The notes beneath the pieces were generated by a model. It ran no database searches. It saw nothing but the letters and a program-made list of their open reading frames with translations, and was not told the origin of the DNA. Shown here piece by piece: positions 8,193 through 16,837 of a DNA stretch of 26,903 nt. Positions within the stretch are counted from its first letter, which is position 1, and each line of letters begins with the position of its first letter. The DNA is taken from assembly GCA_910577825.1 (NCBI GenBank), contig CAJTOK010000053.1, positions 1 through 26,903 of the forward strand. The letters are read 5' to 3'. Position numbers and translations under genes: made by a program. The DNA is from an uncultured Lachnospiraceae bacterium (GTDB taxonomy: Bacteria; Bacillota; Clostridia; Lachnospirales; Lachnospiraceae).

Positions 8193-8204
8193 GGGGGTTT
8201 TATA

Positions 8205-9539
8205 GTGGAACGTAGAAAAAGGAATAGTATTTTCTGGCTTAAAGGCCTTTTATGGCTGTTTGTTGTTATGTTTCTTTTTACAATAGTTTCAAAGGCAGCA
8301 GACAGCCTGTCTGTTGCAAAGGTATCTGTTACAAACCCTTCTGCCAGAAAGCTGCAGTATACTGTAAATATTGAAGGCAGGATTGGGAAGAACCGTGAAG
8401 TTTCTGTATTATCACAGCCAGATATTCTTATTAAAAGTATATTTGTAAGCGAGGGGCAGCGTGTAGTTAAAGATGATATGCTTGCAAGGCTTGATATGGC
8501 TGATTTAAACAGGCAGATTAAGGAATTAGAGGATAATATAAAGGTTTTAGAACTGCAGAACCAGGCATTATATGACAAGATGGCACAAAATGAAAGAAGG
8601 CGCCAAAGGGAAATTGACAGGGCAGAGAAAGATTATAAATATATAAAGGAAAAGAACAAAAAGGCTGTTTTACAGGCAGAAAAGGAGCTTGCAAAGGCAA
8701 AAAAAGACTTAGAAAAATATAAAAAGAAAAAAAGGCAGGATGAGATGGCAAGGGCGTCACTTAAAGCTGCAGCAGAAGAAAAGAAAAAGGCTTTAAATAA
8801 TTTAAAAGAGCTTGCAAGGGAAGAAGAAAAGGCAGCAAAAAGGGCAGCAGAAGATGCAAAAGAGGCAGATGCCAGTGGCAGGGAAACAGAAATTAATAAT
8901 ATTTCCATAAAGGAATTAAAGAAGAAATCAGGCAGGCTGTATAAATTAAAAAGACAGAAAGGCAGGATTTTAGCGCCAAGGGATGGTGTTATTACAGCTG
9001 TGCTTGTAAGCGTAGGACAAAAGATGCCTGATACAAGTATATTTACTATGACAGATGACAGTACAGGGCTTAAATTTGAAGGACAGGTTTTTCCAGAAGA
9101 TGCAAAGTATATTAAAGCAGGTGATGAAGTTACAGTGGGCACGGCGGACATGGAGAAGGGAGGCATTAAGGTTACATCGCTTAAAATGGATGAAAGCGGG
9201 GAATTTATGGATATTATGGCAGTTCTTCCAGCTAAGGCTTTTTCTATTGGCGAAAAAGCTTCTATAAAAATAGTAAATGAGTCTGCAAAATATCCATGTA
9301 CTGTGCCTGCCACATCTGTATACACAGATAAAGGCAAGAGCTATATATTTATAGTGCAGTCAGAGGATACTGTGCTTGGAAAGCAGGAGGTAGCAAGGAA
9401 AATGGAAGTAAATGTCCTGGAAAAGAATAGTGTTTATGCTGCATTAGAAGCTGATTCGCTGCCAGACGGAAGCAGGATTATTGCAGATACAGACAGGTAT
9501 GTGGAAGAAGGCAGCAGGGTGCGGGTAATGGAGGAATAA
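8205..9539 (+). CDS. HlyD/MacA-like membrane-fusion adaptor protein
   Basis: This 444-aa protein has a basic N-terminus, one membrane anchor (about residues 12-30), a half lipoyl-like domain (SVLSQPDILIKSIFVSEGQRV), a very long Lys/Glu/Ala-rich coiled coil (about 100-250), the second lipoyl half (GRILAPRDGVITAVLVSVGQ) and a beta-barrel region to the end. This order is the hallmark of HlyD/MacA/RND adaptor subunits. In Gram-positives such proteins pair with MacB-like ABC exporters. The start is GTG, chosen because GGGGGG at 8192-8197 lies seven bases upstream, directly after the previous stop. The pairing with import permeases is unusual. Confidence 0.85.
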   Translation: MERRKRNSIFWLKGLLWLFVVMFLFTIVSKAADSLSVAKVSVTNPSARKLQYTVNIEGRIGKNREVSVLSQPDILIKSIFVSEGQRVVKDDMLARLDMADLNRQIKELEDNIKVLELQNQALYDKMAQNERRRQREIDRAEKDYKYIKEKNKKAVLQAEKELAKAKKDLEKYKKKKRQDEMARASLKAAAEEKKKALNNLKELAREEEKAAKRAAEDAKEADASGRETEINNISIKELKKKSGRLYKLKRQKGRILAPRDGVITAVLVSVGQKMPDTSIFTMTDDSTGLKFEGQVFPEDAKYIKAGDEVTVGTADMEKGGIKVTSLKMDESGEFMDIMAVLPAKAFSIGEKASIKIVNESAKYPCTVPATSVYTDKGKSYIFIVQSEDTVLGKQEVARKMEVNVLEKNSVYAALEADSLPDGSRIIADTDRYVEEGSRVRVMEE

Positions 9540-9541
9540 AG

Positions 9542-10414
9542 TTGGCAGGGAAAATAAAAATAAAGGGTAATTTTATTGTGGCAGCCGCCTGTATTTTATT
9601 ATCAGGGATTTTTATAACAGCAGGGATTTGCCAGTGCAAAAACGGCAGCAGTTTTTTACATAACCTGGCGCTTAAGGCAGAGGGGGAAGGGTTTTCTGGC
9701 AAATGGCTTAATAATACGCTTGGCAAAGGGGATGATTTAGATAATACAGATAATGTTTCTTTTGCCGCCTGGACGGAATTAAAGGGTGAACAGGTTTCTG
9801 CAAAGGATGGCACAAGGCAGTGTAGTACAGATGTATGTGCTGTTTATGGTGAATCTGGCTGTGTCCTTCCTTTTGACAGGAATCTTCCTGTTGCAGACAG
9901 GCAGGGATGTATTATCGGCATTAAACTTGCAGAAGAGCTTTTTGGAAGCCATAATGCAGAAGGGATGGAAATTATATGGAGGGACAATATATGGATTGTA
10001 AGGGGAGTAGTTAAAAAACCTTCCAGCCTGTTTATGGCACAAGCAGCAGGCATAGCAGATAAAATAGCATTTGACAGGATTAATATAAGGCTGGGAAATG
10101 AGAAAGACAGGCGCAGGGCAGGTGAAAATTTTATTAACAGGCATGGGCTTTATGCCAGTGTGTTAAGGTGGGATTACCTTTACAGCCTGGCATGGCTTGA
10201 AGAAATAATCCCTGGCAGGTGGTCTGATTTCCAGGGATTTAAACAGAATTTCCAAAAACATGGCAGGGCGGTGGAATTAGTAGAAAACACTGGAAAAACA
10301 GCAATAGAAGCAGAAGGGCTTTACTGCAAGGAAAAAGGCAGGCAGCTTTTTATAACAGGCATATTTTTTCTGACAGCAGGAAGTATTTTCTGTTTAAAAA
10401 AACATTTATTATAA
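9542..10414 (+). CDS. Two-TM protein resembling a MacB periplasmic core domain
   Basis: This 290-aa protein has a membrane segment at about 11-30, an extracellular region of about 230 residues and a C-terminal membrane segment at about 266-285. The stretch about 95-165 (GCVLPFDRNLPVADRQG, IIGIKLAEELFG, IIWRDNIWIVRGVVKKP) resembles the MacB_PCD pattern in which a conserved A-LFG is followed by an I/V-rich GVV strand. The FtsX-type four-TM permease core and the ATPase are absent. It starts with TTG, two bases after the upstream stop, with GGAGG seven bases before it. It is the last gene of the operon, closed by a terminator. It probably works with the adjacent HlyD-like adaptor. The family call is tentative. 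Confidence 0.6.
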   Translation: MAGKIKIKGNFIVAAACILLSGIFITAGICQCKNGSSFLHNLALKAEGEGFSGKWLNNTLGKGDDLDNTDNVSFAAWTELKGEQVSAKDGTRQCSTDVCAVYGESGCVLPFDRNLPVADRQGCIIGIKLAEELFGSHNAEGMEIIWRDNIWIVRGVVKKPSSLFMAQAAGIADKIAFDRINIRLGNEKDRRRAGENFINRHGLYASVLRWDYLYSLAWLEEIIPGRWSDFQGFKQNFQKHGRAVELVENTGKTAIEAEGLYCKEKGRQLFITGIFFLTAGSIFCLKKHLL

Positions 10415-10428
10415 AAGAAAAAGGAATA

Positions 10429-10458
10429 AAAAAACCCGGGCATAATCTCCGGGTTTTT
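10429..10458 (+). terminator. Intrinsic terminator of the transporter operon
   Basis: A stem pairs AAAAACCCGG (10430-10439) with CCGGGTTTTT (10449-10458) around a 9-base loop. It is 15 bases after the last operon gene. Confidence 0.88.
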
Positions 10459-10494
10459 GGCATTTTTATAATTAAGAAAATTAAAAAGAAAGTC

Positions 10495-10523
10495 TTGACG
10501 GACAGTTAATTCAGTGCAATACT
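10495..10523 (+). promoter_or_regulatory. Candidate sigma-A promoter of the chemoreceptor gene
   Basis: TTGACG (10495-10500), 17-base spacer, AATACT (10518-10523). It lies between the upstream terminator and the chemoreceptor start. I did not find a match to the sigma-D motility promoter pattern here. Confidence 0.5.
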
Positions 10524-10578
10524 TAAATAGGAAAAAACGGCTGGCAGGCCGGAAGATAATAAAGAGAGGGGAAATCTT

Positions 10579-12399
10579 ATGAGCAAAGAAAAGATTAAGC
10601 AGGATGAAAACATGAACACAATCCAGGGACAGCTTACAAAAGGTACAAAGTCAATCGCAAGAAACCTTGTATTTCTTACGGCGTTTTTTACTGTATTTAT
10701 GTTATTAATAGTCTTAATACAGTTTAGCATGGTAAGGTATTCAGGTAAAGGGGTGTTATGTATTTCAGCTTCAGATGAAGCAAACAGGATTTTCCGTGCA
10801 ATAGATGACTTTGTTTATGGCGGAGAAGCATATACAGGGCCATTTGAACCAGGAGAAAAATTTATGGAACTATATAATAAGGTACAGTCAGAACATGGCA
10901 ATGTTATAAACCGTATTAACAATGCGAAGGGATTGTATGATGAGTTTTTAAAAATTGCAAAGCAGACAGTGGATACATACAGTACAGACCCTGAGGCCGC
11001 AACAGATATGTGTGATGTGGAGTTATATGGCAAGCTTGAAGAATTACGTGATGTATTAAGCCTTGCATCAGAAAGCTTTTCTAAAATGCAGTCACAGGCA
11101 AGCGGCATAGGTACAGGGGTTATTATATTATGTATTATAGTTGGAGGGGTTCTTACAGTTTTTTCAATGAAACGTGCCCGCAATATAGGGGAAAATATGT
11201 CAGATTCAATCGCAGGGCCGGTAATAGCAGTTGCACAGTGGGCTGAAAGCCTTTCCATGGGCAGCGGGGCAGATGTAAATGCTTTAAAAAATGCTGCAAA
11301 TGGCAGCAGTGTGCATTTAGCAGAAATCGACCAGATGGTACAGGCATTTTCCAAAATGGCAATTTCCATACACGAAAATGCAGATGTAGTACAAAAAGTT
11401 GCTGATGGCGATATGACAGCATTCGTTAATATACGTTCAAGTGGTGATGTACTTGGCAAAAGTTTATATAAAATGGTACAAAATAATGATATTATGTTTG
11501 CACAGATATCAGCTATTGCAGATTCTGTTAAAACAGGTACAGATTCCATTGCAACAGCTGCTTCTGAGCTTGCAGAAAGCTGTACAGCAGAAGCACAGGC
11601 AGTATCTGATTTCTATAACGAGATAGACAAGACAGATGCTTTAATGTCTGAAAATGCCAATGATGCAAAAATTGCCTACAAACTTTCCAATACAATAAAA
11701 TCCGATGCAGATGAAAGCAAAGAGAAAATGCACGAACTCCTTGATGCCATGTCTGCAATACAGGAAGCTTCAGAAAAAGTATCAGGCGTTATTTCCAATA
11801 TAGAGGATATTGCAAGCCAGACAAACCTGCTTGCTTTAAATGCGGCAATAGAAGCAGCAAGGGCAGGTGAAGCAGGGAAAGGCTTTAGTGTTGTGGCAAA
11901 CTCTGTTACAGAACTTGCAAGGAAAAGCACAGAGGCAGCAACTGAAAGCAAAGTATTAATTGAAGATACAATAACAAAAGCCGTAAGGGGAAGTGAACTG
12001 TCAGGCGACACATTTGCAGCATTTAATAAAATAACGGATTCTATAAATGAAATAATAAATGTAACAGACCGTATTATGTCATCAGGCACTATACAAAAAG
12101 AAAATATGGACAATATTGAAAGGGGAATACAGCAGATATCTGATTTGGTATCAAATAATGCAGCTTCAAGTGAAGAAACAGCCGCAATGACAGAAGAAAT
12201 TACAAAGAACGCAGAAGTGTTAAAAGCATCTATGGGGCAGTTCCATTTAAGGCGCAGGGAACCAGGAAAGCCATATATACCTGCTGAAAAAGAGAATGAC
12301 CAGGAGTTTGTACGTGTTGCAACAGAGAATTATGAAAAATTCATTAATTCCAAAGCCGGGCGTGAAATAATGGAATTATACAAGAAAGATAATGAATAA
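10579..12399 (+). CDS. Methyl-accepting chemotaxis protein
   Basis: This 606-aa chemoreceptor has TM1 at about 27-50, a short extracellular sensor of about 120 residues, TM2 at about 173-196, HAMP-like linkers (about 205-320), and a long cytoplasmic coiled coil. The conserved hairpin tip that binds CheA/CheW is at about residues 408-440: IEDIASQTNLLALNAAIEAARAGE in family terms, here continuing GKGFSVVANSVTELA, where the usual arginine before LA is a threonine-containing variant. The small sensor domain looks like a four-helix bundle and gives no ligand. GAGAGGGG lies just upstream of the ATG. No other chemotaxis gene is nearby, so it is an orphan receptor feeding the chromosomal che system. 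Confidence 0.95.
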   Translation: MSKEKIKQDENMNTIQGQLTKGTKSIARNLVFLTAFFTVFMLLIVLIQFSMVRYSGKGVLCISASDEANRIFRAIDDFVYGGEAYTGPFEPGEKFMELYNKVQSEHGNVINRINNAKGLYDEFLKIAKQTVDTYSTDPEAATDMCDVELYGKLEELRDVLSLASESFSKMQSQASGIGTGVIILCIIVGGVLTVFSMKRARNIGENMSDSIAGPVIAVAQWAESLSMGSGADVNALKNAANGSSVHLAEIDQMVQAFSKMAISIHENADVVQKVADGDMTAFVNIRSSGDVLGKSLYKMVQNNDIMFAQISAIADSVKTGTDSIATAASELAESCTAEAQAVSDFYNEIDKTDALMSENANDAKIAYKLSNTIKSDADESKEKMHELLDAMSAIQEASEKVSGVISNIEDIASQTNLLALNAAIEAARAGEAGKGFSVVANSVTELARKSTEAATESKVLIEDTITKAVRGSELSGDTFAAFNKITDSINEIINVTDRIMSSGTIQKENMDNIERGIQQISDLVSNNAASSEETAAMTEEITKNAEVLKASMGQFHLRRREPGKPYIPAEKENDQEFVRVATENYEKFINSKAGREIMELYKKDNE

Positions 12400-12478
12400 T
12401 ATATAAAGCGGTTAGTTTGCATAATAATGGAAGTAGTATATATGACTATCAAAAAGCAGTATCTTGTTTTTTATCAAA

Positions 12479-12506
12479 TTGTCACAAAGCAAATATTGTA
12501 TATAAA
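12479..12506 (+). promoter_or_regulatory. Candidate promoter of a decayed small gene
   Basis: TTGTCA (12479-12484), 16-base spacer, TATAAA (12501-12506). It lies just before the GGGAGG Shine-Dalgarno (12515-12520) of the ATG at 12528. Confidence 0.4.
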
Positions 12507-12527
12507 GACCATCAGGGAGGTAGTTAT

Positions 12528-12978
12528 ATGTCTGGAAGAAGTATTTTAAGTGAAAAACCAGAAGATAATAAAGCAGCAGCTGAATGGGGGTTAAACAGGC
12601 GGAATTGATTAGAAAAGGTGAGGAAATTACACAAAGGTTAATGAAAAAATATACATCTATTATTTTGTTACGTGATAATAAAAAAACAACGGATAAAGAT
12701 AATGCCGTCAGGAAAGTGTAAGTGTCACTGATAGCTCAGGTACAAGCCAAAGTGGCACAGAAGGGACTTCAAGTGGTACTAGCCATTCTGAAGGAAAAAC
12801 TACTGGCGGTAGTAAATCAGAGGGCACAAGCACAGATGTTAAAGAGGAGAACAGGATTAATTTTGGAAAGCTTGTGCAGAGTGACAATGAAATAATCCTT
12901 CTGGACAGCGGGCTGCCTTTCCTTGTTATAGAGCCTGCCAATACGGAGTACCGTATACTTAACAATATAATAATTTAA
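12528..12978 (+). pseudogene. Decayed gene of unknown family (two frameshifts)
   Basis: The ATG at 12528 has GGGAGG seven bases upstream and encodes MSGRSILSEKPEDNKAAAEW before stopping at 12608. The reading continues in a second frame from about 12584 (GVKQAELIRKGEEITQRL, KKYTSIILLRDNKKTTD) to a stop near 12720, then in a third frame from about 12703 with a Ser/Thr/Gly-rich linker (SGTSQSGTEGTSSGTSHSEG) and a globular end (INFGKLVQSDNEIILLDSG, FLVIEPANTEYRILNN) stopping at 12978. Joining the frames gives a coherent protein of about 145 aa, so I read this as one gene broken twice. I do not recognise the family. A longer frame from 12417 is judged spurious. Sequencing error could mimic this, but two independent shifts next to another broken gene favour decay. 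Confidence 0.5.
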
Positions 12979-13012
12979 TTGTATTTACCAGAGGGGCATT
13001 ATTTTCTGGTGC

Positions 13013-13431
13013 ATGGGGAATTTTGCATCACTGGCAGTTTCATTAATTATGCCAGGGCTTGGACTGCCTGGATTAATAGCCGCACTTAGTATTATTGTAA
13101 ATGCTGTATCTGCAATATCGGAGGTACTGTGGTTAAAAGATAAGAATGAAACACCAGAAGAACTTAGCATAAAGGCAGAAGACGCAGATAAGAAACCAGA
13201 AGCTTTTGACAGTATAGAAGCATATATTGAATATTGTGCAATAATGTAAAAATTGACAAAGAAAGGCTGGAAAGGCTTTCTGATGAGGACAAAGCAAAAT
13301 ATATGGCAATAGGCACAGCAATTAATATTAAAGGAATTGAAGAAAAATATGGGATTGAAGCTGTACATGGAATGCTTTGGAACTGCCAGCAAGTTTATAT
13401 TAATAATCTTTATTATATCTATAGTCTGTAA
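13013..13431 (+). pseudogene. Frameshifted small gene of unknown family
   Basis: Two short frames join into one protein of about 139 aa. The first (MGNFASLAVSLIMPGLGLPG, LIAALSIIVNAVSAISEVL, then a charged region) stops at 13249. The second picks up at about 13234 as CNNVKIDKERLERLSDEDKA and ends KGIEEKYGIEAVHGML. The charged helical pattern runs smoothly across the junction at about 13236, which points to a single-base shift. The N-terminus is Gly/Ile/Leu-rich and could be a membrane or amphipathic segment. The ATG lacks a good Shine-Dalgarno, so the true start may be lost. It sits beside another broken small gene. Family not recognised. Confidence 0.5.
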
Positions 13432-13444
13432 AAACCCCAAAAAA

Positions 13445-13461
13445 TTAAACAAATCTTAACC
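13445..13461 (+). repeat. Direct repeat upstream of the regulator promoter
   Basis: TTAAAC (13445-13450) and TTAACC (13456-13461) are spaced 11 bases start to start and lie 10 bases upstream of the -35 box. The spacing fits tandem half-sites of an OmpR-family regulator and could be autoregulatory. This is inference from position. Confidence 0.3.
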
Positions 13462-13471
13462 GTTTTCCATA

Positions 13472-13500
13472 TTGAAACTTAATCTGTATTTTCATACAAT
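13472..13500 (+). promoter_or_regulatory. Sigma-A promoter of the two-component operon
   Basis: TTGAAA (13472-13477), exact 17-base spacer, TACAAT (13495-13500). It lies 57 bases before the response-regulator ATG. Confidence 0.6.
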
Positions 13501-13557
13501 ATTAAAGACATAAAAAATAATATCTGTACCAGTAATACACTGGTGCAGGGGAAAGGC

Positions 13558-14316
13558 ATGGATTATATACCAATGTACAATATTTTAATTTGTGATGATG
13601 AGAGGGACATAGTTTCTGCCCTGGAGATATATTTAAAGGCAGATGGCTATAAAACATATAAAGCTTACAATGGAAATGAAGCAGTTTCAATTATAGCAGA
13701 TGAAGAAATACATCTAGTGCTTCTGGATATAATGATGCCAGGCATGGACGGGATAGAAACTATTTCAAAGATAAGGCAGATAAGCAATGTACCAGTAATT
13801 TTCCTTACTGCGAAAGGGGAAGATGCTGATAAAGTGCTTGGGCTTAATATTGGCGCAGATGATTATGTAACCAAGCCGTTTAACCCGGTTGAACTGCAGG
13901 CAAGGGTTAAATCACAGCTTAGAAGGTATTTAAAACTTGGCGGCGGAAATGTGCATGATGATTTGCTTGTAATGGGCGAGATTTCCCTTAATGACAGGGC
14001 AAAGGAAGTTACTCTTGATGGTATGCCGGTACAGCTTACAAAGACAGAGTACGATATACTTAAATTCCTTATGCAGAACCCAGGGGAAGCATTTTCACCA
14101 CAGAAAATATACCAGAAGGTATGGAAGGGCGAACCATTTGGCACAGAAAATACAGTTGCGGTGCATATAAGGCATTTAAGGGAAAAAATAGAGTATGACC
14201 CTGCAAACCCAAGATATCTTATAGCCGTATGGGGACGGGGATATAAAATGGAAGATGGCGGCAGTAAAAAAGGTAATCACCAGAAAGTTTTACAGGAAAC
14301 GGGGGCTAATAAATGA
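13558..14316 (+). CDS. OmpR/PhoB-family response regulator (VanR-like)
   Basis: This 252-aa regulator has an N-terminal receiver with the acidic pair in ICDDERD, the phosphorylation aspartate 57 in LLDIMMPGMDG, the switch threonine in FLTAKGE and the lysine in TKPFNPVEL. The C-terminal winged helix (about 140-235) ends with HIRHLREKIEYDP...VWGRGYKME. It is a cytoplasmic transcription factor controlled by the adjacent kinase. The ATG at 13558 is chosen over the GTG at 13543 because AGGGG lies six bases upstream. It overlaps the kinase gene by an ATGA junction. Target genes are not shown by the sequence, although the upstream direct repeats may be an autoregulatory site. Confidence 0.95.
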   Translation: MDYIPMYNILICDDERDIVSALEIYLKADGYKTYKAYNGNEAVSIIADEEIHLVLLDIMMPGMDGIETISKIRQISNVPVIFLTAKGEDADKVLGLNIGADDYVTKPFNPVELQARVKSQLRRYLKLGGGNVHDDLLVMGEISLNDRAKEVTLDGMPVQLTKTEYDILKFLMQNPGEAFSPQKIYQKVWKGEPFGTENTVAVHIRHLREKIEYDPANPRYLIAVWGRGYKMEDGGSKKGNHQKVLQETGANK

Positions 14317-16817
14317 AAAAAATAGTACCGAATTTACTAAGATATATTTTAATATTTATAGCTGTGATTGCCGGATGTACATGTGCTGTTTCTATAACAG
14401 GCATAATCCTTGCAGCTTCTGCAGGCATTTATGGCAATGATTTAAAAGAATTACTGGATAATGGCAGGGCAAACCTGTCAGGGCTGTATTCAGGGAATAT
14501 TTTTGAAAGCATGAAAGAGCATGGCAATCCCGGGTGCATGGAGAAGTCTAACCTTGAGTATGTTATTGTAAAGGGGATAAACCCGGATAATGATATAAAC
14601 AGTGAAACAGGCAAAGTGGTTATTAGTGATGATGATAATATTATTTACACTAACAGCAGCCATTATTGGGAAAGTCCATCTGGATTTTATTATGAAAACT
14701 ATAAAATATTTAATTGGGAAGAACCAGCAGAATATGAACAGGCGGGTATTATATCAAGTCTTTTTAGTGACGGGGAAAACCATATAACATTTGATAATTA
14801 TGAATCACGTAAAGAGTATGTACAAAGGATATTTTACCATAACGGAATATTTTACTTTGAAACAGAAAATTATGCTTTCCCTGCATATAGTGTGGAAATA
14901 CCAGCAACCAGGTTAAACAACCATGATTATAAAATGCTTCAGGAAGAAGGACATATTTCAGGTGTAGAAGATTATGTAAAATATGAACTGGAGCATGGCA
15001 AAGACGGGAAGCTTTTTTACAGGTGTCCCTGGATTTATAATATAGTCCTTAAAACTTCAAGTTACAAAGACTGGGACAAGGTTTTAATTAATGATATACC
15101 TTTCCAGGGCAAAGCAGTAGAAAAAGGAAAGCCAGGTAAGGATATAAAAATATTTAACTGGGATAAAAAGGATAACAGTTATTTCTGTGATATTGAGAAC
15201 CAGGACAGTTATGCAGAGAATATGGAAGGTTATCCAGATATAGACTATTTAAATATTGTTATCACATATGATGTTAAAGACGAAACATATAGCAGTATGT
15301 ATGCTGTTTTCACTAATGTTGCATCACCACTTGACAAAAATGCAGATGATTTATTTTATAAGCAGAAAAGGGTTATTAAATTCCTGTATGAAATGAGGTA
15401 TCCATTAATAGTGATAGCAATAATGTCAGCAGTAATATTTATAGTGCTTCTTATGTTCTGCTGTTATAGCAGGTATATTTGTCCAGATAATTGCAGTGTA
15501 AGTAAAAACTGGTTCCACCGTATACCTTTTTTAATATATACCGCTTTTATTGCGGTCATTTTTATTATAGTTATTGCTGCTGGTACAGAATTATTAAGGC
15601 CGGTCTGGTATGCACAGGAACTGAAAATGCTGGCTGTTTTATATTTTTTTGTGGCACTCTGGTTTATGGCATGTATTTTCCTTTTTATAATGTTTTGCCT
15701 GGAAGCCAGCTGCCGGCTTGGGGCAGGGATATTTTTTAAAACTACAGTTTTATATCTTATTTATAATATACTAAGCAAAATTTATGGTACATTAAAAGAT
15801 GCCTATATTAAAGCAGAAAGAAATACATCATTATTTATAAAGACATCACTGGTACTTGTTTTAATGGACTTGCTGCTGCTTTCTGGATTTTTATTTAGCG
15901 GGGACATTATACTGTTTTTTATTGCTTTTGCAATATGTGCCGCTTTTGATTTCTTTGTCTTAAAAGCTGTATTACAGATGGGGGCTTTACAGGTACATGC
16001 AAGGGAAATGGCGGCAGGAAACCTTGAAAGCAAAACAGATACTTCAAAAATGGCATGGGAATTTAAGAAACATGGTGAGTACCTTAACCAGATAAGTGAA
16101 GGCATGTCAGTGGCAGTAGATGAAAAGATAAAAAGCGAACATTTTAAGACAGAACTTATTACAAATGTATCACATGATATAAAAACCCCGCTTACATCTA
16201 TTATTAACTATGTTGATTTACTGAAAAAAGAAAATATACAAAAGCCGGCGGCAAAAGAGTATATTGAAGTTTTAGACCGCCAGTCGGCAAGGCTTAAAAA
16301 GCTTATTGAAGATTTAATGGAGGCTTCAAAGGCATCAACCGGGAATGTTACAGTAAATCTGGAGCTTTGTGATGTAAATATACTTCTTACCCAGACACTT
16401 GGGGAATTTGAGGAAAAATTAAATAATAAAGAGCTTAAACTTATAATAAATAAATCTATGGAAAATATATTTATTATGGCGGACAACAGGCATATATGGA
16501 GGATATTTGACAACCTTATGAACAATATCTGCAAGTATGGCCAGCCGGGCACAAGGGTTTATATTAATATTGAAACAGAAGATGAAAAAGTTATAATTAT
16601 ATTCCGCAATACATCAAGTTACCCGTTAAATATATCAAGTGACGAACTTTTAGAAAGATTTGTACGTGGTGATGCTTCACGCCATACAGAAGGGAGCGGG
16701 CTTGGGCTTTCTATAGCACAGAACCTGGCAGAAATTATGGGCGGAAGCTTAAAACTGCATGTGGACGGGGATTTATTTAAGGTGGTGCTTAAGTTCCCGA
16801 GGACAATGCAGCCTTAA
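14313..16817 (+). CDS. Large membrane sensor histidine kinase (VanS-like catalytic core)
   Basis: This 834-aa kinase has TM1 at about 8-36, a large extracellular sensor of about 320 residues, a cluster of five to six membrane segments at about 360-556, then the dimerisation/phosphoacceptor region (NVSHDIKTPLTS, His621) and the ATP-binding domain with the N-box FDNLMNNICKYG, LLERFVRGDASR and the G-box EGSGLGLSIAQNLAEIMGG. It shares an ATGA overlap with its regulator, with GGGGG at 14301-14305 as Shine-Dalgarno. VanS-like kinases are usually under 500 aa, so the sensor and membrane cluster are an expanded input module. The extracellular region is Tyr/Asn/Asp-rich, with no recognised ligand domain. 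The signal is unknown. Confidence 0.93.
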   Translation: MKKIVPNLLRYILIFIAVIAGCTCAVSITGIILAASAGIYGNDLKELLDNGRANLSGLYSGNIFESMKEHGNPGCMEKSNLEYVIVKGINPDNDINSETGKVVISDDDNIIYTNSSHYWESPSGFYYENYKIFNWEEPAEYEQAGIISSLFSDGENHITFDNYESRKEYVQRIFYHNGIFYFETENYAFPAYSVEIPATRLNNHDYKMLQEEGHISGVEDYVKYELEHGKDGKLFYRCPWIYNIVLKTSSYKDWDKVLINDIPFQGKAVEKGKPGKDIKIFNWDKKDNSYFCDIENQDSYAENMEGYPDIDYLNIVITYDVKDETYSSMYAVFTNVASPLDKNADDLFYKQKRVIKFLYEMRYPLIVIAIMSAVIFIVLLMFCCYSRYICPDNCSVSKNWFHRIPFLIYTAFIAVIFIIVIAAGTELLRPVWYAQELKMLAVLYFFVALWFMACIFLFIMFCLEASCRLGAGIFFKTTVLYLIYNILSKIYGTLKDAYIKAERNTSLFIKTSLVLVLMDLLLLSGFLFSGDIILFFIAFAICAAFDFFVLKAVLQMGALQVHAREMAAGNLESKTDTSKMAWEFKKHGEYLNQISEGMSVAVDEKIKSEHFKTELITNVSHDIKTPLTSIINYVDLLKKENIQKPAAKEYIEVLDRQSARLKKLIEDLMEASKASTGNVTVNLELCDVNILLTQTLGEFEEKLNNKELKLIINKSMENIFIMADNRHIWRIFDNLMNNICKYGQPGTRVYINIETEDEKVIIIFRNTSSYPLNISSDELLERFVRGDASRHTEGSGLGLSIAQNLAEIMGGSLKLHVDGDLFKVVLKFPRTMQP

Positions 16818-16837
16818 ACTTCCTTAAGCACTGGCAT

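Noticed and set aside
8633..9337. 234-codon minus-strand frame inside the HlyD-like gene
   Set aside because: It mirrors the Lys/Glu-rich coiled coil as a Phe/Ser-rich sequence, which is typical of an antisense shadow.
10459..10578. c-di-GMP riboswitch or sigma-D promoter before the chemoreceptor
   Set aside because: The conserved GEMM riboswitch core and the TAAA-N15-GCCGATAA pattern were both looked for and not found.
10815..11549. 244-codon minus-strand frame inside the chemoreceptor
   Set aside because: It is antisense to a well-conserved gene and has no start signals or recognisable motif.
12417..12608. 63-codon frame starting before the decayed small gene
   Set aside because: It has no ribosome-binding site at 12417, whereas GGGAGG precedes the internal ATG at 12528 in the same frame. 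The upstream part is treated as non-coding.
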